From an uncultured Caulobacteraceae bacterium (GTDB lineage: Bacteria > Pseudomonadota > Alphaproteobacteria > Caulobacterales > Caulobacteraceae), in NCBI GenBank assembly GCA_903884915.1, contig CAISGS010000210.1:1-5372 (forward strand): 5,372 nucleotides of DNA, given 5' to 3'. Of this stretch, positions 1 to 4,540 are shown piece after piece; position 1 is the first letter of the stretch; each line of letters opens with the position of its first letter. The position numbers and the translations under genes are program-made. The notes below the pieces were generated by a model. That model was given only the letters and a program-made list of their open reading frames with translations, searched no databases and was not told the origin of the DNA.

Positions 1-1353
1 GCCGCAAGCCTGGCAATGGATGATCGGGATCGGGCAGCCCCAATAGCGCTGGCGCGATACGCCCCAGTCGCGCAGCCGGTAAACCGTTGCGCCCTTGCCT
101 TGGTTCTGGGCCTCGATCCGGTCGATTGCAGCGGCCTTGGCTGGCTCAATCTCAAGACCGTTTAGGAATTCAGAACTATAGATCTTGCCCGGGCCGACAT
201 AGGCCTCCTTGTCGACGGCGAAGGTCGCAGCATCTTCACCGTTGGGGAGGACCACGCACCGGACTGGCAGATCATATTTGCGGGCAAAATCGAGATCACG
301 CTGATCATGGGCAGGGCAGCCAAAGATCGCGCCCGTGCCATAGTCCATCAGAACAAAATTGGCGATCCAGACCGGCAATGTCTTTGTTGAATCAAAGGGA
401 TGAGTGACGGATAGACCGGTGTTGAGACCCTTCTTTTCAGCCGCCTCAATGTCTGCCGCAGAGGTGCCGCCGTGACGACATTCGGCGACGAAAGAAGCTG
501 TCTTGGGGTCTGCGGCGGCCAATTGCTCCGCCAACGGATGATCTGGCGCAATGGCCAAAAAGCTCGCGCCATAGAGCGTGTCGGGGCGGGTGGTATAGAC
601 CTCTAAACCGCTCTCAAAGCCGGTTGGAGCGGCACCGGAAAAATCAAAGGTGAGGCGCAGGCCCCTGGATCGACCGATCCAGTTTTCCTGCATCAGGCGG
701 ACCTTGTCCGGCCAACGGTCTAGTCCACCAAGGCCCTCGATCAGGGCGTCAGCATAGTCGGTAATGCGCAAGAACCATTGGGTCAGTTTGCGCTTTTCAA
801 CGGTGGCGCCGGAGCGCCAACCCTTGCCGTCTATGACCTGCTCATTGGCCAGCACGGTCATATCGACCGGATCCCAATTGACCACGCCTTCTTTGCGATA
901 GACGAGGCCCTTGGCCAGCAATTCTAGGAACCAGGCCTGTTGCTTGCCGTAATAGTCCGGATCGCAGGTCGCAAACTCACGCGACCAATCTACCGATAGG
1001 CCTAGCAGCTTAAGCTGGCGGCGCATGGCGTCGATGTTGTCGTAGGTCCAGCCCTTAGGGTGGATCCCGCGCTCCATGGCCGCATTTTCGGCTGGCATGC
1101 CAAAGGCGTCCCAGCCCATGGGATGCAGGACGTTAAAGCCCCTCGCCCGCTTGAAGCGCGCCACTACGTCACCCATGGCATAGTTGCGCACATGGCCCAT
1201 ATGGATGCGCCCCGATGGATAGGGGAACATCTCGAGCACATAATATTTGGGACGGCCACCCGCCGCTTCGGGCGCGACGGTGGTGAACACCCCCGCCTCA
1301 TCCCAAGCGGCGCGCCATTTGGGCTCAGCTTCTTTTGGATTGTAACGGGGCAT
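1..1353 (-). CDS. leuS: Leucyl-tRNA synthetase, N-terminal half (cut by window edge)
   Basis: LeuRS is the cytoplasmic class I synthetase that charges tRNA-Leu and edits mischarged product. I translated 451 uninterrupted codons from ATG at 1353 to base 1; E. coli LeuRS has 860 residues, so about half is present. The N-terminus [13 protein letters not shown] is typical of alphaproteobacterial LeuRS and fixes the start, although no clear Shine-Dalgarno precedes it. The class I HIGH signature appears as HMGH (residues 51-54) after MFPYPSGR, followed by [10 protein letters not shown]. The CP1 editing domain shows the threonine-rich TTRPDT (254-259) and HDQRD (349-353), which carries the conserved editing aspartate, so editing looks intact. 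[14 protein letters not shown] lies near the window edge and is followed by [11 protein letters not shown], possibly half of a zinc site. The KMSKS loop would lie beyond base 1. It is probably co-transcribed with the DUF3576 gene upstream. Confidence 0.97.
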   Translation of the reverse strand, partial: MPRYNPKEAEPKWRAAWDEAGVFTTVAPEAAGGRPKYYVLEMFPYPSGRIHMGHVRNYAMGDVVARFKRARGFNVLHPMGWDAFGMPAENAAMERGIHPKGWTYDNIDAMRRQLKLLGLSVDWSREFATCDPDYYGKQQAWFLELLAKGLVYRKEGVVNWDPVDMTVLANEQVIDGKGWRSGATVEKRKLTQWFLRITDYADALIEGLGGLDRWPDKVRLMQENWIGRSRGLRLTFDFSGAAPTGFESGLEVYTTRPDTLYGASFLAIAPDHPLAEQLAAADPKTASFVAECRHGGTSAADIEAAEKKGLNTGLSVTHPFDSTKTLPVWIANFVLMDYGTGAIFGCPAHDQRDLDFARKYDLPVRCVVLPNGEDAATFAVDKEAYVGPGKIYSSEFLNGLEIEPAKAAAIDRIEAQNQGKGATVYRLRDWGVSRQRYWGCPIPIIHCQACG

Positions 1354-1387
1354 GACTGTGGCGGCTTTAGCAGAAGGAAGGGGTGAG

Positions 1388-1407
1388 GGCACCGCGCGAG
1401 CGGTGCC
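1388..1407 (-). promoter_or_regulatory. Perfect 8-bp hairpin in the leuS leader
   Basis: The arms GGCACCGC and GCGGTGCC pair perfectly around a 4-base loop, 34 bases upstream of the leuS ATG in the DUF3576-leuS gap. Read in the direction of leuS it is followed by a pyrimidine-rich stretch (CTCACCCCTTCCTTCT) rather than a clean T-run. It may be a weak terminator or attenuator, or an RNA-stabilising structure that sets the ratio of the two genes. The function is inferred; only the symmetry is seen. Confidence 0.5.
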
Positions 1408-1410
1408 AGA

Positions 1411-1446
1411 GGCGGCCGAAGGATAGGTTGGAGCGGCGAGGCCGCC
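1411..1446 (-). repeat. Second inverted repeat in the DUF3576-leuS gap
   Basis: GGCGGCC (1411-1417) and GGCCGCC (1440-1446) are a 7-bp inverted repeat with 22 bases between them. The inner right part can instead form a small hairpin, GCGGC-GAG-GCCGC (1433-1445), so the two folds exclude each other. The repeat begins 4 bases past the DUF3576 stop codon. It could stabilise the 3' end of that message or act together with the hairpin at 1388-1407. GC-rich sequence gives such repeats by chance fairly often, so confidence is limited. Confidence 0.35.
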
Positions 1447-1450
1447 CCGA

Positions 1451-1960
1451 CTAGCCCTTGCCGTTAATGGTCGAAAGACGAAGCTGACGCGCGCGGGTCA
1501 GGATCGCATTTTCCAGATCGGTCTCAGTTTGCGCGGCCGTGGCCGAGTCGGCCCAAGCGCCAGACGCATCCTTGACTTGCTTGAACACCGCAACATTCAG
1601 GCCATCGGCGCGAAGGCGGGTGTCGAGAATATAGACCGTGACCTTAAAGCGCTCATCGGGCTTTTCGGGGCTGGTATACCAGTCGGTAATAATCACGCCG
1701 CCCCAAGGATCGGCCGAGGTCAGCGGAATGAAGGACAGGGTGTCGAGCGAGGCGCGCCACAGATAGCTGTTCACGCCAATCTGGCTACCGGCCTCAGCGG
1801 CTACAGCCGCCTTACGACGGAAGGGGTTAAAGCCACCCTCTTCCTGAGTTTGGAACACGGCCGGACCCTTGGATCCACCGATCTTAAGGGTCGAACAGCC
1901 TGCAACCGCCACCAGGGCCACGGCCGCGACCACTAAAGACGCCTTACGCATAAACGCCAT
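1451..1960 (-). CDS. DUF3576 domain lipoprotein
   Basis: This is a predicted lipoprotein of 169 residues. A short basic N-terminus (MAFMRKAS) leads into a hydrophobic segment rich in V and A and a lipobox VAGC with the acylated cysteine at residue 22. Ser at position +2 favours sorting to the outer membrane by general Lol rules. The rest matches my memory of the alphaproteobacterial DUF3576 family: [16 protein letters not shown] (62-77), [14 protein letters not shown] (82-95) and a [15 protein letters not shown] stretch. The molecular function of the family is not known to me. I chose the ATG at 1960 because GGAG sits 9 bases upstream; a GTG at 1975 would extend the protein by five residues but contains that GGAG inside the coding region. 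A DUF3576 gene directly upstream of leuS is an arrangement I recall from other alphaproteobacteria. Confidence 0.9.
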   Translation of the reverse strand: MAFMRKASLVVAAVALVAVAGCSTLKIGGSKGPAVFQTQEEGGFNPFRRKAAVAAEAGSQIGVNSYLWRASLDTLSFIPLTSADPWGGVIITDWYTSPEKPDERFKVTVYILDTRLRADGLNVAVFKQVKDASGAWADSATAAQTETDLENAILTRARQLRLSTINGKG

Positions 1961-1969
1961 ATTTAATCG

Positions 1970-1973
1970 CTCC
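1970..1973 (-). promoter_or_regulatory. Shine-Dalgarno site deciding the DUF3576 start
   Basis: GGAG on the minus strand lies 9 bases before ATG at 1960. It supports this start over the in-frame GTG at 1975, whose codons would overlap the site. Confidence 0.6.
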
Positions 1974-1984
1974 ACTCATTGGCC

Positions 1985-2003
1985 AATCCGTACTGTCCGG
2001 ATT
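1985..2003. repeat. Short inverted repeat in the DUF3576 5' region
   Basis: AATCCG (1985-1990) and CGGATT (1998-2003) form a 6-bp inverted repeat with a 7-base spacer, 11 bases upstream of the DUF3576 Shine-Dalgarno. It could be a leader hairpin in the DUF3576 message or a repressor operator. Nothing in the sequence names a binding protein, and a 6-bp repeat can arise by chance. Confidence 0.3.
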
Positions 2004-2046
2004 AGCACTGTCGCCCCCGACCGCCTCAAACTGTCATCATCGCGGT

Positions 2047-2072
2047 CTATAGCATGGCGACGCTGCCACCAA
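2047..2072 (-). promoter_or_regulatory. Candidate sigma-73 promoter for DUF3576-leuS
   Basis: On the minus strand TTGGTG (2067-2072) resembles the -35 TTGACG, and GCTATAG (2047-2053) resembles the -10 GCTANAWC of the Caulobacter housekeeping sigma factor. They are 13 bases apart, within the usual 10-14 range for that consensus. Transcription would begin near 2040, giving a leader of about 80 bases before the ATG at 1960. The match is imperfect in both boxes. Confidence 0.4.
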
Positions 2073-2076
2073 ACAG

Positions 2077-2154
2077 GAATCACGTGACTAAAGGGCCACA
2101 GAATCATCTTTAGCACTCAATAGGGGGATGAATCTTATGGCAGACAACAGACTC
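2077..2154. promoter_or_regulatory. Cluster of four GANTC (CcrM) sites
   Basis: GAATC at 2077-2081, 2101-2105 and 2130-2134 and GACTC at 2150-2154 put four GANTC sites in 78 bp. My manual scan finds only about six more in the remaining 5.3 kb (near 389, 1545, 2597, 2721, 3978 and 4829). In Caulobacterales the CcrM methyltransferase methylates GANTC at the end of replication, and clusters in promoters can couple expression to the cell cycle. The cluster lies between the two candidate divergent promoters. A regulatory effect is inference. Confidence 0.6.
2080..2087. promoter_or_regulatory. 8-bp palindrome, possible operator
   Basis: TCACGTGA is a perfect palindrome 7 bases upstream of the candidate -35 box of the DUF3576-leuS promoter, and its first two bases overlap the first GANTC site. 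The position suits an activator or repressor site, but I cannot assign a regulator and the element occurs only once here. Confidence 0.25.
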
Positions 2155-2220
2155 CGAGTTGACCCCGGGGAAAAGAAGCCCTTAATCAAAGATATCGAGG
2201 ATGATTTGCGTCGTCCTTGA
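2137..2220 (+). CDS. Possible small ORF, 27 residues, upstream of ntrZ
   Basis: An ORF starts at ATG 2137 with a strong AGGGGG (2122-2127) 9 bases upstream and ends at TGA 2218-2220; an in-frame ATG at 2128 lies too close to that site to use it well. The peptide begins MADNRLRVDPGEKK and ends IEDDLRRP. It is highly charged, has no membrane segment or signal peptide, and I do not recognise it. It ends 46 bases before the ntrZ ATG. Against it: the best candidate ntrZ promoter lies inside it, and the run is short enough to be chance. It may be a true microprotein, a leader ORF or noise. Confidence 0.3.
   Translation: MADNRLRVDPGEKKPLIKDIEDDLRRP
2159..2187 (+). promoter_or_regulatory. Candidate sigma-73 promoter for ntrZ
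   Basis: TTGACCC (2159-2165) is a near-perfect -35 box for the Caulobacter housekeeping consensus TTGACGS. CCTTAATC (2180-2187) matches GCTANAWC except at two positions, with a 14-base gap between the boxes. Transcription would start near 2194 and give a leader of about 70 bases. The GANTC at 2150-2154 lies 4 bases upstream of the -35, so its methylation could affect polymerase or regulator binding. Confidence 0.4.
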
Positions 2221-2266
2221 TGACGATCTATCCGGTTCAAAGAATACAGGTTCACTCGGTTTCATT

Positions 2267-2677
2267 ATGTCTCTGTCGCGCACCATCGCTGCTGGCACGG
2301 TCGGGCTTATCCTTTCGGGGATGGCGCTGACGGCTCACGCCGCGGATGCACCGCGCGGCAAGGCGACCGTGACGACCGAATTGGCCCCCGCGACCGACGC
2401 CTTTGCCAAGGATCAAAACCAGTGGGGCGCTCAGTCGACGCGCCGGTCGCTACAATGGGATGATAAGGCCCGTTGGGGCGTCAAGTTGGACCTAACCCAG
2501 CCTGCAACCCGTGACATGCAGCTAAAGGACATCCAGGCCGGCGCCTATTATCGGCTCTCGCCCTCCTTGCGCGTCGGCGGTGCCGTGGCGCTGGGCGACT
2601 CGTCGCAGATCACTCGCTATAGCGCGCCGCAAGATCGCGCCCCGCGCGTGCGCCTAGAGACCGCCTTCAAGTTCTAA
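2267..2677 (+). CDS. ntrZ: NtrZ-family periplasmic regulatory protein
   Basis: This is a predicted exported protein of 136 residues. A signal peptide (MSLSRTIAAG, a hydrophobic core, then AHA|AD with cleavage after about residue 25) precedes a mature region with RRSLQWDDKARWGVKLDL (59-76), IQAGAYYRLSPSLRVGG (89-105) and RVRLETAFKF at the very end. I recognise these as the NtrZ family, described in Caulobacter as a periplasmic protein acting on the membrane kinase NtrY of the NtrY-NtrX nitrogen and envelope-related system; no ntrY or ntrX gene is in this window. The start at 2267 is chosen because it begins the signal peptide; starting at 2201 would add 22 hydrophilic residues in front. No good Shine-Dalgarno is visible. 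The alternating segments and terminal Phe recall outer-membrane beta strands. It overlaps the converging ThiE-like gene by 11 bp. Confidence 0.75.
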   Translation: MSLSRTIAAGTVGLILSGMALTAHAADAPRGKATVTTELAPATDAFAKDQNQWGAQSTRRSLQWDDKARWGVKLDLTQPATRDMQLKDIQAGAYYRLSPSLRVGGAVALGDSSQITRYSAPQDRAPRVRLETAFKF

Positions 2678-3311
2678 GGCCGTCAATCGCCGCAATGCCC
2701 CAGACGCCCGTCCCCGAAAGGAGTCGGGCATTTTTATGGCCTATGCCGCCCAGCGCGATGACCGGCAGTTTAGCCCTATGAACCCACTCAGCGACCCGCA
2801 TCTGTCCTAGGGGCTGACCGGCTGACGGGCTCTGACTGACGAAAACCGGAGAAATCAGCGCCGCATCCAGTCCGAGGCGGGCTGCCTTGGCGATGGCGCG
2901 GGGGCTATGGGCCGCCGTGGTGATGATCCAGTTTGGATGGCGCGCCCGCAGCCGCTTGGCGTGGCCCATCATCCGCTCTGGCAGGTGAACCCCATCGGCT
3001 CCGACCCTGTGGGCTAAGGCCTCATCTGCACCGATCAAGAGCGTCAGGTCCCGTTGGCGGGCCAAATCGGCTATGGCCAAGGCCTCTACCAGCGCCTGAG
3101 GACGGCCAAAGCTGCGATAGATGATCCCGCTTACCTTAGGAAGGCGTAGGGCCGTACCGACAGGGTCGGGTAACCGGTCTGGATCCGTCATCAGCCAAAG
3201 GTGGGGCAGGGCTCCTGATCTTGCGCTGAGCGCCTTAGGAGGCTTTCGCTTTTGGGCCAGACGGCCTAGCTTCGCCGCTTCGGCGATCAGGCCGCGCTGC
3301 TTCAGTTCCAT
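2667..3311 (-). CDS. ThiE/TenI-like (thiamine phosphate synthase family) protein, catalytic motifs degenerate
   Basis: This 214-residue TIM-barrel protein of the ThiE/TenI superfamily begins with a basic 35-residue extension before PHLWLMTD. Family landmarks are GADGVHLPER (104-113), TTAAHSP (131-137), LISPVF (152-157) and PVIALGGI (183-190). ThiE joins HMP-pyrophosphate and thiazole phosphate to make thiamine phosphate in the cytoplasm. Several residues expected of an active ThiE are missing: the QxREK-type pyrophosphate motif reads IYRSF (64-68), the Mg2+ motif IND reads IGA (93-95), and the second metal Asp after GVHL is absent. I infer a TenI-like or otherwise altered role. The ATG at 3311 is chosen because the reading frame upstream is only antisense to yggS; no clear Shine-Dalgarno is seen. 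It diverges from yggS (6 bp apart) and converges with ntrZ. Confidence 0.8.
   Translation of the reverse strand: MELKQRGLIAEAAKLGRLAQKRKPPKALSARSGALPHLWLMTDPDRLPDPVGTALRLPKVSGIIYRSFGRPQALVEALAIADLARQRDLTLLIGADEALAHRVGADGVHLPERMMGHAKRLRARHPNWIITTAAHSPRAIAKAARLGLDAALISPVFVSQSPSAGQPLGQMRVAEWVHRAKLPVIALGGIGHKNARLLSGTGVWGIAAIDGLRT
2706..2735 (+). terminator. Rho-independent terminator of ntrZ
   Basis: GCCCG (2706-2710) pairs with CGGGC (2725-2729). The stem continues with two mismatches to a CC-GAAA-GG top, a GNRA tetraloop, and is followed at once by ATTTTT (2730-2735). It starts 29 bases after the ntrZ stop codon. The T-run exists on the plus strand only, so it should end ntrZ transcription and not act on the ThiE-like gene, whose last codons it occupies. 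Confidence 0.7.
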
Positions 3312-3317
3312 GGCATC

Positions 3318-3977
3318 ATGACCGATATTCAACTCTCGCCCCGTCAAACGATCCTGACCCGCATGGCATCCGCCGCCCGCGCAGCGGGCCGGTCGCCAGA
3401 GGATGTGGCCCTCGTTGCCGTCTCCAAGCAACAGCCATGGGAGGCCATCGCACCGGTTTTGGCCGAAAGACAGCTTATTTTCGGCGAGAACCGGGTTCAA
3501 GAGGCCCAAGAGCGCTGGGCCGACCGACGGGAGGGCTTGGAACTGCGCCTCATTGGGCCGCTGCAGACCAATAAGGTCCGCGATGCTGTGGCCCTGTTTG
3601 ATGTGATTGAAACGCTGGATCGGCCTAAACTGGCCAAGGCCTTGGCCGAAGAGGCCGCGCGGCAAGGGCGGTCGCCCCGCCTCTATGTCCAGGTCAATAC
3701 CGGCGAAGAGCCCCAAAAAGCCGGGGTATCGCCGACGCTTGCAGATGGCTTCATCGCTGAATGCCGGGCCTTGGGCCTGCCCATTGAGGGCCTGATGGCC
3801 ATTCCGCCCGAAGGTGTGCCCCCCGGCATGCACTTTGCGTTGCTCGCCAAGATCGCGGCGCGCAATGGTCTGGCCAAGCTCTCCATGGGCATGAGCGGCG
3901 ATTTCGAGACCGCCATTGCCCATGGCGCCACATCGGTTCGGGTGGGTTCGGCCCTCTTTGGCGCAAGGACCTATTGA
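3318..3977 (+). CDS. yggS: YggS/PROSC-family pyridoxal phosphate homeostasis protein
   Basis: This 219-residue cytoplasmic PLP-binding protein belongs to the alanine-racemase-like fold III family. It keeps the pool of free PLP in balance and has no known enzymatic reaction. The PLP lysine is K37 in LVAVSK. Other family motifs follow in order: FGENRVQE (55-62), LIGPLQTNK (78-86), QVNTGEEPQKAG (125-136), GLMAIP, LSMGMSGD (188-195) and RVGSALFG (208-215), where the serine, methionine and arginine residues contact the PLP phosphate. The length is normal for the family (about 220-235). ATG at 3318 gives the usual MTDI-like start, but no Shine-Dalgarno precedes it; ATG 3363 would remove the first helix. 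The start codons of this gene and the divergent ThiE-like gene are 6 bp apart, so its promoter must lie in that gene. It converges on the L,D-transpeptidase gene with an 8-bp gap. Confidence 0.95.
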   Translation: MTDIQLSPRQTILTRMASAARAAGRSPEDVALVAVSKQQPWEAIAPVLAERQLIFGENRVQEAQERWADRREGLELRLIGPLQTNKVRDAVALFDVIETLDRPKLAKALAEEAARQGRSPRLYVQVNTGEEPQKAGVSPTLADGFIAECRALGLPIEGLMAIPPEGVPPGMHFALLAKIAARNGLAKLSMGMSGDFETAIAHGATSVRVGSALFGARTY

Positions 3978-3985
3978 GACTCGCC

Positions 3986-4489
3986 CTAGCGCCTGATCTC
4001 TATGGCTGAACCGGGTTCCGCAAGGCGCATGACCTCGAGCATGTCTTCAAGGCTTAAGGCAATGCAGCCTTCAGTGGGCGTAAAGCCGGGCCGGGCAAGG
4101 TGTAAAAAGATCGCAGAGCCCATACCCGGAACCGGCGGGGCATCATTGTGCCCCAAGATCGCGACCAGATCATAGACATGATCCTCGCGCCACATCTGCT
4201 CGGTGCTGGCCAGATAGGGCAGGGTTACGGGCTGATTGTAGAGTGGATCGTCAGCCCCGTCGCACCAGCCGTCTTGAACCTGAGTTGCGGTTATCGGCAG
4301 GAGGGTTTGCGGCAGGGCCAGACGGTCGGCCCGATAGACAAAGCGGCGAATGGGCCAGATCCCGATCGGACTTGCCCCATCCCCCTCGCGCTTTTGAGCG
4401 GCCGCGATCATGCCGCTGCGCCCGATCGCGCATGGCACCATGCGGCCAGCTAGCGTAAACTGCCCATTTGACGAAGCCGTGAAGATCAT
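3986..4489 (-). CDS. YkuD-domain L,D-transpeptidase family protein
   Basis: This 167-residue protein carries a YkuD L,D-transpeptidase domain. Such enzymes use a cysteine nucleophile to make 3-3 crosslinks in peptidoglycan or attach proteins to it. Seen here are DGASPIGIWPI (37-47), the substrate-strand motif; GHNDAPP (113-119); and the catalytic stretch GSAIFLHLARPGFTPTEGCIAL (124-145), cut here into its key residues H130 and C142. The usual S/T-HGC-hydrophobic-R motif reads T-E-G-C-I-A, as in the COG3786-type branch that I recall. There is no signal peptide or transmembrane helix: the N-terminus is MIFTASSNGQFTLAG. The ATG at 4489 is supported by AGAGG 6 bases upstream. It diverges from the CenR-like regulator with 51 bp between start codons, and converges with yggS. 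Confidence 0.88.
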   Translation of the reverse strand: MIFTASSNGQFTLAGRMVPCAIGRSGMIAAAQKREGDGASPIGIWPIRRFVYRADRLALPQTLLPITATQVQDGWCDGADDPLYNQPVTLPYLASTEQMWREDHVYDLVAILGHNDAPPVPGMGSAIFLHLARPGFTPTEGCIALSLEDMLEVMRLAEPGSAIEIRR

Positions 4490-4495
4490 GGCTCA

Positions 4496-4500
4496 CCTCT
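4496..4500 (-). promoter_or_regulatory. Shine-Dalgarno site of the L,D-transpeptidase gene
   Basis: AGAGG on the minus strand lies 6 bases before ATG at 4489 and fixes that start. It is the clearest ribosome binding site in the window after that of the small ORF. Confidence 0.6.
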
Positions 4501-4530
4501 GCCCTTTGCCAAACGCCCAGACCGGTGCAT

Positions 4531-4538
4531 GTTCTATC
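4531..4538 (-). promoter_or_regulatory. Possible -10 box for the L,D-transpeptidase gene
   Basis: GATAGAAC on the minus strand matches the Caulobacter -10 consensus GCTANAWC at all but one position. Transcription from it would give a leader of about 35 bases with the AGAGG site well placed. No convincing -35 is found 10-14 bases upstream, so the call is tentative. It lies just ahead of the chosen start of the divergent response regulator gene. Confidence 0.25.
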
Positions 4539-4540
4539 CC

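Noticed and set aside
87..407. Plus-strand ORF of 106 codons
   Set aside because: It lies entirely opposite the well-supported leuS reading frame and its product is a low-complexity Arg/Ser/Pro-rich shadow.
1060..1386. Plus-strand ORF of 108 codons
   Set aside because: It is antisense to the N-terminus of leuS, including the HMGH motif, and resembles no family I know.
1529..1936. Plus-strand ORF of 135 codons
   Set aside because: It is antisense to the DUF3576 lipoprotein gene, which has a lipobox, family motifs and a Shine-Dalgarno.
2234..2254. Direct repeat of GGTTCA (2234-2239 and 2249-2254) ahead of ntrZ
   Set aside because: Two 6-base copies 15 bases apart are too short to separate from chance, and the spacing does not fit a known site I can name.
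2201..2266. Upstream ATG that would lengthen the NtrZ-like protein by 22 residues
   Set aside because: The extension is hydrophilic and would bury the signal peptide that begins at 2267; it also has no Shine-Dalgarno.
2667..3923. A continuous 418-codon minus-strand frame that would fuse about 204 extra residues to the ThiE-like protein
   Set aside because: The added part is exactly antisense to yggS and shows no recognisable domain, while yggS on the plus strand has all family motifs. The ThiE-like homology lies within the part starting at 3311.
4468..4498. TTGACG at 4468-4473 as a -35 box for the response regulator gene
   Set aside because: The -35 is perfect, but the nearest -10-like sequence (GCTCACCT, 4491-4498) is poor and too far away for the Caulobacter consensus spacing.
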